Below, piece after piece: positions 1 through 8,740 of a DNA stretch of 64,000 nucleotides (the first letter of the stretch is position 1; every line of letters starts with the position of its first letter). The translations under genes were made by a program, and so were the position numbers. The DNA lies in NCBI RefSeq assembly GCF_039542305.1, contig NZ_BAABHW010000001.1:744001-808000 (forward strand), read 5' to 3'. The stretch comes from Roseibacterium beibuensis (GTDB lineage: Bacteria; Pseudomonadota; Alphaproteobacteria; Rhodobacterales; Rhodobacteraceae). The notes beneath the pieces are model-generated. The model worked only from the letters and a program-made list of their open reading frames with translations. It did not search any database and was not told where the DNA came from.

Positions 1-936
1 GCTGTGGCCGGTGACCCAGCCCACGTCAGCGGTGCACCAGAAGATGTCGCCATCGTGGTAGTCGAAGGTATAGGCGTGGGTCATCGAGGCATAAACAAGG
101 TAGCCGCCGGTGGTGTGCACCACGCCCTTGGGCTGCCCGGTGGAGCCGGAGGTGTAGAGGATGAAGAGCGGATCCTCGGCACTCATCTCGACCGCCTGGG
201 TGTGATTGTCGGCCTCGAGGCGCAGTTCGTTGTAATCGTGGTCGCGCCCGTCCTTCCACGTGATCTGGCCGCCGGTGCGGCGCACCACCAGCACCTTGCA
301 GTCACGCAACACGTTCAGGAGGGCAGCGTCGGCATTTGATTTCAACGGCGTCTGGCGCCCGCCGCGCGGCGCATAGTCGGCGGTGATGAGGACCTTGGCG
401 TCGCAGCCGTTGATCCGCGCGCCGAGCGCGTCGGGCGAAAAGCCCGCGAAGACGATGGAATGGATCGCCCCGATCCGCGCGCAGGCCAGCATGGCATAGG
501 CGGCCTCGGGGATCATGGGCAGGTAGATCACCACGCGGTCGCCTTTGCGCACGCCCATATCCTCGAGGATGTTAGCCATCTTGCACGTCTCGCGGTGCAA
601 CTCGGCATAGGTGATGTGCTTGGCCGCGTCGTTGGGGTCGTCCGGCTCCCAGATGATCGCGGTCTGGTCGGCGCGGGTGGCCAGGTGGCGGTCGATGCAG
701 TTGGCGGCGACGTTCAGGGTGCCGTCCTCGAACCATTTGATGTCGATATTGCCGGGCGCGAAGCTGGCGGATTTGACCTTGGTATAGGGTTTGATCCAGT
801 CGATGCGCTGGCCATGCTCGGCCCAGAAGGCCTCGGGGTCGGCGACCGAGGCGGCATACATCTTTTCGTAGGTTTCCGCGTCGATATGGGCGGATTTCGC
901 GAAATCGGCGGACGGGGGTGTCATATCGTTGGGCAT
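1..936 (-). CDS. acs: Acetyl-CoA synthetase (AMP-forming), N-terminal part, cut by window edge
   Basis: This is the first 312 residues of an acetate--CoA ligase, which makes acetyl-CoA from acetate, ATP and CoA through an acetyl-adenylate in the cytoplasm. The reading frame is open to base 1, so the C-terminal half lies outside the window. The ANL-family phosphate-binding loop YTSGSTGQPKG sits near residues 260-270 and is followed by the HTTGGYL motif usual in Acs; the N-terminal AcsA-type cap is also present. The ATG at 934-936 is preceded by a GGAGG-like stretch on the minus strand. The gene is divergent from an ScfR-type regulator 200 bp away, and ScfR proteins commonly control short-chain acyl-CoA metabolism, so regulation by that neighbour is a fair inference. 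Confidence 0.95.
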   Translation of the reverse strand, partial: MPNDMTPPSADFAKSAHIDAETYEKMYAASVADPEAFWAEHGQRIDWIKPYTKVKSASFAPGNIDIKWFEDGTLNVAANCIDRHLATRADQTAIIWEPDDPNDAAKHITYAELHRETCKMANILEDMGVRKGDRVVIYLPMIPEAAYAMLACARIGAIHSIVFAGFSPDALGARINGCDAKVLITADYAPRGGRQTPLKSNADAALLNVLRDCKVLVVRRTGGQITWKDGRDHDYNELRLEADNHTQAVEMSAEDPLFILYTSGSTGQPKGVVHTTGGYLVYASMTHAYTFDYHDGDIFWCTADVGWVTGHS

Positions 937-1081
937 GGGTCCTCCCCTTCAGGTCAGATTGGCAACCGAACCCTCCTCCGGTCCGGCAGTCGGGGGGAGT
1001 GTTCCGCATCGCCGGAGGGGAGGCAAGGTTCTTTGGTTTTCGTCGGTTTTCCAGATGCTGGCGGGCGCGGTCGGTAAATCC

Positions 1082-1098
1082 TTTGCCGGGTTTGTAAA
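1082..1098. promoter_or_regulatory. Possible RamB/ScfR-like operator between acs and the regulator
   Basis: The sequence TTTGC-CGGG-TTTGT-AAA lies in the divergent intergenic region, about 40 bp before the regulator's ATG. It is a direct repeat of TTTGC/TTTGT with a 9-bp period. RamB-type regulators of acetate genes bind TTTGC-containing repeats of this period, and other ScfRs bind TTTGCAAA repeats. The match is imperfect and the assignment is inference. Confidence 0.3.
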
Positions 1099-1136
1099 AC
1101 CTGTTAATCTGCGCGCGTCTTGGGAGGAGAAACCAG

Positions 1137-2447
1137 ATGGCCGGATTGCCCGACGGGATGCGGCGCGCGCAGCTGACCGGTAATCGGATCCGCGAACGTC
1201 GCCTTGCCCGCGGCATGAAGCAGGCGGCGCTGGCCGAGGCGGTGGGCATCTCGGCCTCGTACCTCAACCTGATCGAACACAACCGCCGCAAGATCGGGGG
1301 CAAGCTGTTGAACGCGCTGGCCCGCGCGCTGGACGTCGAACCGGCGGCGCTGTCCGAAGGGGCGGATGCCACGCTTTACGATACGTTGCAGGCCTCGGCG
1401 CGCGACACCCGCGCGGGGCTGGGCGGCGTGCTGCCCGAAACGGCACGGATCGACGAATTGGCCGCGCGCTTTCCGGGCTGGACCGGCCTGATCGCCGCGC
1501 AGCACAAGCGCATCGCGGGCCTTGAGGCGGTGGCCGAGGGGCTGCGCGACCGGCTGGGCCACGACCCGGTTCTGGCCGAGGCGATGCACGAGATGCTGTC
1601 CTCGGTCGCGGCGATCCGTTCGACCGCCGACATCCTTGCGCGCGACCCCGATCTGGACGCGGCGTGGCGCGGGCGGTTTCACCGCAACCTCCACGAAGAG
1701 GCCGAGCGCCTGTCGATCCGCGCCACGGCGATGCTGGCCCATTTCGAAGCGCCCGATACCGAGGAGGCGGGCGCCAGTTCGACGCCCATCGAAACGGTCG
1801 AGGCGCTGTTCGAGGCCGCCGGCCACCATTTCCCCGAGATCGAGACGCAGGGCCGTGCCGGGATCGAGGGGGTCATCGCGCGGGCGGCGGGGATGGAGGA
1901 TAGCGCCAGCCACGCGCTCGCCCGCGACATGCTGGAGCGCTACGCGCAGGATGCCGCGCGCCTTCCGCTCGACGTGATCCTGCCGGCCGCGCGCGAGGCC
2001 GGGTTCGACCCGGGCCGCCTGCTGATGCTGGGGCAGGGGGACGTGGCGCTGGTGTTGCGGCGGCTGGCGAGCCTGCCGCTCTCGGCGGGGGCGCCGGATT
2101 TCGGGTTGGCGGTCTGCGATGCGGCCGGGGCGCTGTTGTTCCGGCGGCGTTTGCCGTCCTTTTCCATCCCGCGCTTCGGGCCCGGTTGCCCGCTCTGGCC
2201 GCTTTATGCCGTTCTGGCGCGTCCCGGCCAGCCCGAGGCGGCGCGGCTGGACCTGCCGCAAGGCGGGGTGTTCGACGCCTGGGCCGTGGCGCAACCGGTG
2301 GCGCAGACAGGCTTTGGCCGCGCGCCGGTGGTGCAGGCCACCATGCTGGTTGCGCCCGCCAGCTCGGACAACGGGGCCGAGGCGGCCATTCCCGCCGGTC
2401 CGGGGTGCCATTTGTGCCCGCGCGAGGCATGCCCCGCGCGGCGCTGA
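1137..2447 (+). CDS. ScfR-type (short-chain fatty acyl-CoA) XRE-family regulator
   Basis: This 436-residue protein has an N-terminal XRE helix-turn-helix (about residues 12-65, including SASYLNLIEHNRR) and a long C-terminal region ending in a cysteine cluster, C-x2-C-x4-C, with flanking His and Arg. That arrangement is characteristic of the ScfR group (RamB, PrpC-regulator and PccR-like proteins), which sense acyl-CoA pools. The ATG at 1137 follows GGGAGGAGA at good spacing. It is divergent from acs, so it probably controls acetate activation, and it precedes the receiver/transporter-kinase genes on the same strand. Family membership is clear; the exact effector (acetyl-CoA or propionyl-CoA) cannot be read from sequence. 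Confidence 0.88.
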   Translation: MAGLPDGMRRAQLTGNRIRERRLARGMKQAALAEAVGISASYLNLIEHNRRKIGGKLLNALARALDVEPAALSEGADATLYDTLQASARDTRAGLGGVLPETARIDELAARFPGWTGLIAAQHKRIAGLEAVAEGLRDRLGHDPVLAEAMHEMLSSVAAIRSTADILARDPDLDAAWRGRFHRNLHEEAERLSIRATAMLAHFEAPDTEEAGASSTPIETVEALFEAAGHHFPEIETQGRAGIEGVIARAAGMEDSASHALARDMLERYAQDAARLPLDVILPAAREAGFDPGRLLMLGQGDVALVLRRLASLPLSAGAPDFGLAVCDAAGALLFRRRLPSFSIPRFGPGCPLWPLYAVLARPGQPEAARLDLPQGGVFDAWAVAQPVAQTGFGRAPVVQATMLVAPASSDNGAEAAIPAGPGCHLCPREACPARR

Positions 2448-2526
2448 GTCCTGCCAGATGGGCCATTGCCTATTTGGTCGGCGTTTTGCAGACTGATCGA
2501 ACCGACCTGAGGGAGGGCCGGAATAC

Positions 2527-2925
2527 TTGGGCAAGCGTATCTTACTGATCGAGGACGAGGCCAACATCCTCGAAGCCATCGGGTTTCTCCTGTCCCGCGA
2601 AGGGTGGGAGGTTCAGGGCCATGGCAAGGGGGAAAGCGCGCTGGCCGAGATCGCCCGCGTCTCGCCCGATATCGTGGTTCTGGACGTGATGCTGCCGGGG
2701 CGGTCGGGGCTGGAAATCCTGCGAGACCTGCGCGCCGACCCCGCCACGCGCGATCTGCCGGTGCTGATGCTGACGGCCAAGGGGCAGGCGAAAGACCGCG
2801 AACAGGCGATGGCGCTGGGCGCGAATGCCTTCCTGACCAAGCCCTTTTCCAACGCGGAACTGGTCTCGATCGTCGGCACGTTGACAGACGCCCCGGCCGC
2901 GGCGCGGTCGGGCGGCGGGGCCTGA
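2527..2925 (+). CDS. Stand-alone response-regulator receiver
   Basis: This 132-residue single-domain receiver has no output domain. The acidic pocket E9-D10-E11, phospho-acceptor D53 (VLDVMLPG), switch residue T83 and conserved K105 (TKPF) are all present, so it should be phosphorylatable. The start is TTG at 2527, preceded by a GAGGGAGGG Shine-Dalgarno. It lies directly upstream of a small membrane protein and a transporter-fused histidine kinase, the obvious cognate kinase. With no DNA-binding domain, it probably acts by protein-protein contact or as a phosphate sink. Confidence 0.9.
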   Translation: MGKRILLIEDEANILEAIGFLLSREGWEVQGHGKGESALAEIARVSPDIVVLDVMLPGRSGLEILRDLRADPATRDLPVLMLTAKGQAKDREQAMALGANAFLTKPFSNAELVSIVGTLTDAPAAARSGGGA

Positions 2926-2936
2926 GGGCCGGACCC

Positions 2937-3224
2937 GTGGCGCGGCGGCTTTTCCTGGAGCGACGCACCTACCGGCACAACCGGTTGCAGGATGCCGCGC
3001 GGCTGTTGCCGGTTCTCGGTGCGGTGCTGCTGTTCGGGCCGGTCTTCATCCGCTCCGAGGCCGAGCAGACGGCGGCGGCCGGGCTGGATGCCTGGCTGGT
3101 CTATTTCTTCGCGATCTGGGCGGGGCTGATCGGCGCAACCTACTGGATCAACCGGTCCCTGATGCGCGACATGCCGGGCGAGGCGGATGCCGCCCCCGCG
3201 CCACGCGGCGCACCGGATCCCTGA
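2937..3224 (+). CDS. Small two-helix membrane protein, possible partner of the SSS module
   Basis: This 95-residue protein starts at GTG 2937, after GAGGGCCGG and 11 bp past the receiver's stop. It has a basic N-terminus (RRLFLERRTYRHNR) and two hydrophobic segments, about residues 22-38 and 50-70. The kinase ATG begins one base after its stop codon, so the two are probably translationally coupled. Many acetate-type sodium:solute symporters are encoded with a small two-helix protein (the YjcH/DUF485 or DUF4212 type). This protein has that size, topology and position, but I cannot confirm homology by eye. Confidence 0.75.
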   Translation: MARRLFLERRTYRHNRLQDAARLLPVLGAVLLFGPVFIRSEAEQTAAAGLDAWLVYFFAIWAGLIGATYWINRSLMRDMPGEADAAPAPRGAPDP

Positions 3225-3225
3225 G

Positions 3226-5910
3226 ATGCTGAGTTTCAACGGCCTCGTCGCGGTATGCGTCCTCTACGTGGCGGGACTGTTCGCGGTGGCCTTCCTCGCC
3301 GAGAAACGCGCCGCCGAGGGCAAGGCGCGCTGGCTCAACTCGCCCATCACCTACACGCTCAGCCTGTCGATCTACACGACGGCCTGGACCTTTTACGGCG
3401 CCGTCGGCTCTGCCGCGCGCTCGGGGTTGGAGTTCCTGACGATCTACCTTGGCCCGACGCTGGTTTTCATCGGGTGGTTCTGGCTTTTGCGCAAGATGGT
3501 GCGGATCGGGCGGGCGCAGCGGATCACCTCGATCGCCGACATGATCTCCAGCCGGTATGGCAAGTCAGGCGCGCTGGCGGCGATGGTGACGCTGCTCGCC
3601 GTGGTGGGCACGACGCCGTATATCGCGCTGCAACTGCAATCGGTGACGCTGTCCTTCTCGGTCTTTTCCGGCAATGGCGGGGCGGACGCGCCGGATGCGG
3701 AGGCCACGGCGATCTGGGTGGCGGCGGGCCTTGCGCTTTTTACCATCATGTTCGGAACGCGGTCGCTGGATGTGAACGAACGCCATCCCGGCCTGGTCTC
3801 GGCCATCGCGCTGGAGGCGATCGTGAAGCTTTTCGCGATCCTTGCGCTGGGGGTTTTCGTCGTCTGGGGCGTGGCGGACGGCCCCGGCGACATGCTGGCC
3901 CGGATCGAGGCCAGCCCCGTGATCGACACAAGCTGGAACGGTGCGCGCTGGGTGGGGATCACGGCGCTGGCGGGGGCGGCCATCCTGTGCCTGCCGCGCA
4001 TGTTCCAGGTGCTGGTGGTCGAGAACTCGGACGAGCGGCACCTTGCGACGGCGGGCTGGGCCTTCCCGCTGTACCTGATGCTGATCAGCCTGTTCGTGGT
4101 GCCCATCGCCGTGATCGGGCTGGACCTGCCAAGCGCCGGGGACAACCCCGACCTTTTCGTTCTGACCGTGCCCTTGGGCCTGGGGCGCGACGGTCTGGCG
4201 CTGTTGGTGTTTCTCGGCGGCTTCTCGGCGGCGACCTCGATGGTCATCGTTGCCGCGCTGGCGCTGTCCACGATGGTGTCGAACCATGTGATCGTGCCGC
4301 TCTGGCTGCGGTTTTCGCGGGCCGAGGGGCCGACCTCGGGTGACATGCGGCGCGTGGCGCTGACGGCGCGGCGGCTGTCCATCGCGGGCGTGCTGTTCCT
4401 GGGCCTGTGGTACTATCGCCTGTCGGGCGGGGCCGACGCGCTGGCCGATATCGGGCTGATCGCCTTCCTCGGTGTGGCGCAGGTGCTGCCCGCGCTTCTG
4501 GGCGGCATCCTGTGGCGGGGGGCGACGCGGGTGGGGGCGGCGCTGGGCATCGGGGCGGGCTTCCTGATCTGGGCGTGGCTGCTCCTGATCCCGAACATGG
4601 CCGAGACCGGCGGCCTGATCCCCGCCATGCTGGAGGAGGGGCCGTTCGGCATCGGTTGGCTCAGCCCCGCGACGCCCCTTGGCTTGCAGGCGACCGATGG
4701 CCTTCTGACCGCGATGATCCTGTCGCTGGGGACCAACACGCTCCTCTTCATCCTCGGGTCGCTGTTTTCCTTTCCCAGCCCGCTGGAGCGGTTGCAGGGC
4801 GCGCAATTCGTCAATGTCTATGACCATTCCCGCGCGCTTCTGGGCTGGCGCGGGGCGGCGGGCACGGCCGATGACCTGCTGATCATGGCGCAGCGTATCC
4901 TCGGGTCGGGCCGGGCAGGGCGGCTGTTTCAGAGTGCCGCCGCCGCGCAGGGGCGCGAGGGGGCCTTGCCGGAACCGACCGCCGATTTCCTTGAAACGCT
5001 GGAGCGTGAACTGGCGGGCTCGGTCGGCGCGGCGACGGCGCATGCGATGGTGGCGCAGATCACCGGGGGGGCCAGCGTGTCGGTGCGCGACCTGCTGGCC
5101 GTGGCCGATGAAACGGCGCAGATCATGGAATATTCCAGCCAGCTGGAGGCGAAATCGGCCGAACTGGTCCGCACGGCGGAGCGCCTGCGCGAGGTGAACC
5201 AGAAACTGACCGAACTGTCGGTTCAGAAGGACGCCTTCCTCAGCCAGATCAGCCATGAGTTGCGCACGCCGATGACCTCGATCCGGTCGTTCTCGGAAAT
5301 CCTGATGGAGTCCGATCCGCTGGACGATGCCGCGCGGGCGCGCTTTTCGCGCATCATCCACGACGAAAGCCTGCGCCTGACGCGGCTGCTCGACGACCTT
5401 CTGGACCTGTCGGTGCTGGAAAACGGGCGCGTGTCGCTGAACGAGGGGGAGGCGAGCCTGTCGGACGTGCTGGACCGGGCGATCTACGCCGCTGGCGCGC
5501 TGGAGGAGGGCGGGCGCATCGCCATCCGCCGCGACCGCGCGCGCGAGGCGGTGACGCTCTGGACCGACGCGGACCGGTTGGCGCAGGTCTTCATCAATGT
5601 GATCTCGAACGCGCAGAAATACTGCGATGCCGAGGCGCCGGAACTTTCGATCACCGTGCAGGGGCGCGGAGCCGAGATCGAGGTCGATTTCGTCGACAAT
5701 GGCTCGGGCATCCCGCCGCGCCAGCAGACCCTGATCTTCGAGAAATTCGCCCGGCTGGACACGGCCAAGGGCGCGCCGGGGGCGGGGCTGGGCCTGGCCA
5801 TCAGCCGCGAGATCATGGCGCGGCTCGGCGGCGACCTGGCCTATATGCCATCGAAGGTCGGCACGCGGTTCCGCGTGCGCCTGCCCGCGCGCGCGCAGGA
5901 AGCGGCCTGA
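3226..5910 (+). CDS. Sodium:solute symporter-histidine kinase fusion (CbrA-like sensor)
   Basis: This 894-residue inner-membrane protein begins with about thirteen transmembrane helices of the SSS/PutP fold (residues about 5-520), followed by a linker and coiled region and a HisKA/HATPase kinase. The H-box SHELRTPM carries the phospho-His near residue 677. The N-box lies near 790, the VDNGSGIP G1 box near 823 and GAGLGLAIS near 851. I see no PAS domain and no receiver of its own. ATG 3226 is preferred over an upstream in-frame ATG because it follows the previous stop directly and begins at the first helix. Proteins of this layout, such as CbrA, couple substrate transport or sensing to kinase activity. 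The acs/ScfR context suggests an acetate or related carboxylate ligand. Confidence 0.9.
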   Translation: MLSFNGLVAVCVLYVAGLFAVAFLAEKRAAEGKARWLNSPITYTLSLSIYTTAWTFYGAVGSAARSGLEFLTIYLGPTLVFIGWFWLLRKMVRIGRAQRITSIADMISSRYGKSGALAAMVTLLAVVGTTPYIALQLQSVTLSFSVFSGNGGADAPDAEATAIWVAAGLALFTIMFGTRSLDVNERHPGLVSAIALEAIVKLFAILALGVFVVWGVADGPGDMLARIEASPVIDTSWNGARWVGITALAGAAILCLPRMFQVLVVENSDERHLATAGWAFPLYLMLISLFVVPIAVIGLDLPSAGDNPDLFVLTVPLGLGRDGLALLVFLGGFSAATSMVIVAALALSTMVSNHVIVPLWLRFSRAEGPTSGDMRRVALTARRLSIAGVLFLGLWYYRLSGGADALADIGLIAFLGVAQVLPALLGGILWRGATRVGAALGIGAGFLIWAWLLLIPNMAETGGLIPAMLEEGPFGIGWLSPATPLGLQATDGLLTAMILSLGTNTLLFILGSLFSFPSPLERLQGAQFVNVYDHSRALLGWRGAAGTADDLLIMAQRILGSGRAGRLFQSAAAAQGREGALPEPTADFLETLERELAGSVGAATAHAMVAQITGGASVSVRDLLAVADETAQIMEYSSQLEAKSAELVRTAERLREVNQKLTELSVQKDAFLSQISHELRTPMTSIRSFSEILMESDPLDDAARARFSRIIHDESLRLTRLLDDLLDLSVLENGRVSLNEGEASLSDVLDRAIYAAGALEEGGRIAIRRDRAREAVTLWTDADRLAQVFINVISNAQKYCDAEAPELSITVQGRGAEIEVDFVDNGSGIPPRQQTLIFEKFARLDTAKGAPGAGLGLAISREIMARLGGDLAYMPSKVGTRFRVRLPARAQEAA

Positions 5911-5992
5911 CGCCGGCGCGTTGGGGTTTTCTTAACCCTTTCCATGGCAGAACCGGGGTGATGCCCATCACCCCTTTTGCAGGCCAAAGACC

Positions 5993-7033
5993 GTGACCCA
6001 CCAGCGCGCGACACCCGAGGGAGAGGCCGTGCTCCGCCGTATCGTCGCGGCCCATGCGGGGCAGCGACCGCCTGCGCCCGACCTTGCGCCGGTGTTGGAG
6101 CGTGCTTTCACGCGGGCGCTCCGGCATGCGAGCGTGCCGTTCGAGGGGCTGGGCCTGTCGCCGAGCTCCGTCACCGTCGCCACGTCCGTGCCATTGGACG
6201 CCGCGCTTGCCGCCTTGCCCGCGCATGGGCTGGTCGCCGTGCTGGAGGCCGAGGGCGGATCGCGCGGCATGATCGCCCTGTCGCATGGCGCGATGGACCC
6301 GCTGATCGAGGTGCAGACCACGGGGCGGGTCGAGGCCGCCGATCTGCCGCCGCGCCGCGTCACCGCCATCGACGAGGCGCTCAGCCGCGATTTCATCGAC
6401 CTGACGCTTGCCGCCTTCGCGCGCGAGGCCGCGGAGGGGGAGGGGCGCGACTGGCCCGCGCGCATGGCCTATGGCAGCCGGGTCGAGGCGCGCGATCGGT
6501 TGACCCTGTTGCTGCCCGAGCGGGCGTATCACGCCCTCACCGCCGAGGTCGCCTTGGGCGAAACGGGCGCACGCAAGGGGCAGATCGTGCTGGTCCTGCC
6601 GCGCGACGCGGCCCTGGCCGACGCCAAAGGGGGCAAACCTGGCCGCGACGCGCCCGCACCCCCGCCGGGCTGGGAGGCGGGGCTGCGCGCGTCCCTGTCC
6701 GAAGCGCCGCTGGTGCTGGATGCCGTGCTGATGCGCCTGACCCTGTCCCTGGGCGAGGTCGAGGCGCTGTCGGAGGGCGATATCCTGCCCTTCGACCGCG
6801 CGGACCTCGCCTCGGTCGCGCTTGAAACGCCGGATGGCACCGTGGTCCTCAGCGCCGCCCTCGGGCAGCAGGGTGGCCGCCGCGCCTTGCGGGTCGCGGC
6901 GCCGGACAGGCCCCCGTCGGCCCCGGACAAGGCGGCGTTGGACGGCGACGACCGGCCCGCAGCCGACATCCCGGCGCCCGCGCCTGCCTCCGGGGGTGAC
7001 GGCCCCGCTGTGGCACAGGTGGCAAAGGGCTGA
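5993..7033 (+). CDS. FliM/FliN-family protein with C-terminal SpoA domain, orphan
   Basis: This 346-residue protein has a FliM-like middle region and a C-terminal SpoA (surface presentation of antigens) domain at about residues 238-300, with the pattern LTLSLGEVEALSEGDILPF. A low-complexity Pro/Ala tail follows. In flagella, FliM is part of the motor switch (C-ring), binds CheY-P and sets rotation direction. The start is GTG 5993. No other flagellar or chemotaxis gene is in the window, so it is an isolated copy. A variant or second motor-switch protein, or a type III-related protein, is possible. The family call is fairly secure; the function is not. Confidence 0.75.
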   Translation: MTHQRATPEGEAVLRRIVAAHAGQRPPAPDLAPVLERAFTRALRHASVPFEGLGLSPSSVTVATSVPLDAALAALPAHGLVAVLEAEGGSRGMIALSHGAMDPLIEVQTTGRVEAADLPPRRVTAIDEALSRDFIDLTLAAFAREAAEGEGRDWPARMAYGSRVEARDRLTLLLPERAYHALTAEVALGETGARKGQIVLVLPRDAALADAKGGKPGRDAPAPPPGWEAGLRASLSEAPLVLDAVLMRLTLSLGEVEALSEGDILPFDRADLASVALETPDGTVVLSAALGQQGGRRALRVAAPDRPPSAPDKAALDGDDRPAADIPAPAPASGGDGPAVAQVAKG

Positions 7034-7098
7034 GACGCGGTTGCAATCGGACCGGAGCTTGGCCAAGCTCGCGCAGCAAGGGCGAAAGGGGCAGGCGC

Positions 7099-7866
7099 AT
7101 GGGCATCGCTGATTTCAAGGAAAGGGTCCGGTCGGGCACGCCGCTGGCGGGCACCTTCATGAAGACGCCTGCCATCGACGTGCTGGAGGTTCTGATCCTC
7201 GCCGGGCTCGATTTCGTCTGCCTCGATGCCGAGCACGCCCCGTTCGAGCGCGCGGCGATGAATGCCTGCGCCGCCCTGGCGCGCGCCGCCGATTTCCCGC
7301 TTCTGGTGCGCGTGCCGTCCAGCAGCGCCGAGCGGATCGGCATGGTGCTCGATCTCGGGGCCGTGGGAGTCGTCGTGCCCCATGTGACCGATGCCGAAAC
7401 CGCCGCCCGCGTCGCACGGCAGTCGCGCTTTGGCCCCGGCGGGCGCGGTTTTGCCGGGTCCACGCGTTGGGCGGGGTTCGCCACGCGTCCCATGCCAGAG
7501 CTTCTGGCGCAATCGCGCGAGGAAACGGTGGTGATCGCCCAGATCGAAGACGCCGAAGCGGTCGGCGCGGTCGAGGAGATCGCGGCCACACCGGGGATCG
7601 ACGCGCTGTTCCTGGGGCCGGCGGACCTGTCCGTGGGCTATGGCAAGGACAGGCAGGACAGCCCGGAACTGACCGCCGCGCTGGCCCGCGTGGGGGCGGC
7701 GGCCAAGGCCAACGGGCTGGGCTACGCGACCTTCGTGCCGAACGCCGCCGCGGCCAGGACGCTGGCCGAGGCGCATGGGCTGGGCATGTTCTTCATCGCC
7801 TCGGAACAGGCGTGGATGCTGCAGGGCGCGCGTGCCGCCGTCGCGGGCATCCGCGAGTTTTCCTGA
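7099..7866 (+). CDS. HpcH/HpaI-family aldolase/lyase
   Basis: This 255-residue class II (metal-dependent) aldolase-like TIM barrel belongs to the HpcH/HpaI/citrate-lyase-beta family, which cleaves or forms 2-oxo acids such as 4-hydroxy-2-oxo acids. Family landmarks include FVCLDAEHAPFE (catalytic-loop region near residues 40-50), the R-V-P segment, GAVGVVVPHV, and FLGPADLSVGYG near residue 173. Length is normal for the family. ATG 7099 follows GAAAGGGGCAGG. It stands alone after the FliM-like gene, and nothing nearby fixes its substrate. Confidence 0.88.
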   Translation: MGIADFKERVRSGTPLAGTFMKTPAIDVLEVLILAGLDFVCLDAEHAPFERAAMNACAALARAADFPLLVRVPSSSAERIGMVLDLGAVGVVVPHVTDAETAARVARQSRFGPGGRGFAGSTRWAGFATRPMPELLAQSREETVVIAQIEDAEAVGAVEEIAATPGIDALFLGPADLSVGYGKDRQDSPELTAALARVGAAAKANGLGYATFVPNAAAARTLAEAHGLGMFFIASEQAWMLQGARAAVAGIREFS

Positions 7867-8081
7867 GCGATGCAGCCGCCGATCGGTGGCCTTTAAGGCA
7901 AATCTGCCGCAATTGCGCCTGCAAATGACCTTGAAAACACCCCGCCCCTGCGCGGGTTCGATCCCGGTTTCACCCGACTAAAGCGCGATATTCGGAATGT
8001 CGCAAAGGGCCAAGACCCGCGCGACAGAGGCAGAAACACCATCCGGTTTGGCACGAACCGGCCCTAGAAAAGGGAACAGTC

Positions 8082-8702
8082 ATGACCATCAAGCGCATCC
8101 TTCCCGCCATCACGCTCGGCGCCGCAATGATCCTGTCGGGCTGCGTGACGACGCCCGCCGTGAACGTCTCGTCGCGGAACGCCGGCCTCGACCTCGGCCC
8201 GGTAATCGACGTTCCGACGCAGAACTGGGATTTCGCCCGCCTCGTGGTTCTGGTTCCCGAAAACCTCGAGGTCTCCGAGGCCAACTCGATCAAGCCGCGC
8301 GCCGATATCGTCTGGCGCGAGGACCCGGTCGGCGACCGCCATGCCCAGGTGCAGGCCGTCATGCAGGCGGCGCTCGAGCCGACCCTGGCCCCGATGCAGG
8401 GCGCGACGCCGGTCACGGTCCAGATCGAGGTCACGCGCTTTCACGCCCTGACCGAGCGCGCCCGCTACACCATCGGCGGCGAGCACGAGATCGAGTTCAC
8501 GGTCACCGTCGCCCATGCCGAAACCGGCCAGATCCTGTCCGGCCCGCGCGAGGTGGACCTGACCTTCCGCGCCTATGGCGGCCAGCAGGCCGTCGATGCC
8601 GAGGCGCAGGGCATCACGCAGCGCGTGCGCATCACGCAGCGCCTGCAACAATGGGTTCATACCGAGTTTTCACAGACCCTTGTGGGCGCGCTCGGCAGCT
8701 AA
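8082..8702 (+). CDS. Lipoprotein, DUF6778-like
   Basis: This 206-residue exported lipoprotein has a signal peptide (MTIKR basic start, hydrophobic core) ending in the lipobox LSGC, with Cys21 as the lipidation site. The mature part is a mixed alpha/beta protein without catalytic motifs I recognise. It resembles a lipoprotein family confined to the Rhodobacterales (DUF6778 as I recall). It stands alone, with 215 bp of intergenic DNA upstream, and the rRNA methyltransferase follows after 38 bp. The function is unknown. Confidence 0.8.
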   Translation: MTIKRILPAITLGAAMILSGCVTTPAVNVSSRNAGLDLGPVIDVPTQNWDFARLVVLVPENLEVSEANSIKPRADIVWREDPVGDRHAQVQAVMQAALEPTLAPMQGATPVTVQIEVTRFHALTERARYTIGGEHEIEFTVTVAHAETGQILSGPREVDLTFRAYGGQQAVDAEAQGITQRVRITQRLQQWVHTEFSQTLVGALGS

Positions 8703-8740
8703 CCCTTTCGCAAATTCCGAACCCGGTTTAAGGGGGGCGC

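Noticed and set aside
26..259. Small ORFs on both strands over the acs gene and other long GC-rich genes
   Set aside because: They are shadow frames of real genes, rich in Arg, Pro and Ala, with no ribosome-binding site or family features.
7950..7985. A GGGTTCGATCCC segment resembling a tRNA T-arm
   Set aside because: The stem does not pair properly, and no D-arm, anticodon arm or acceptor stem is found on either side.
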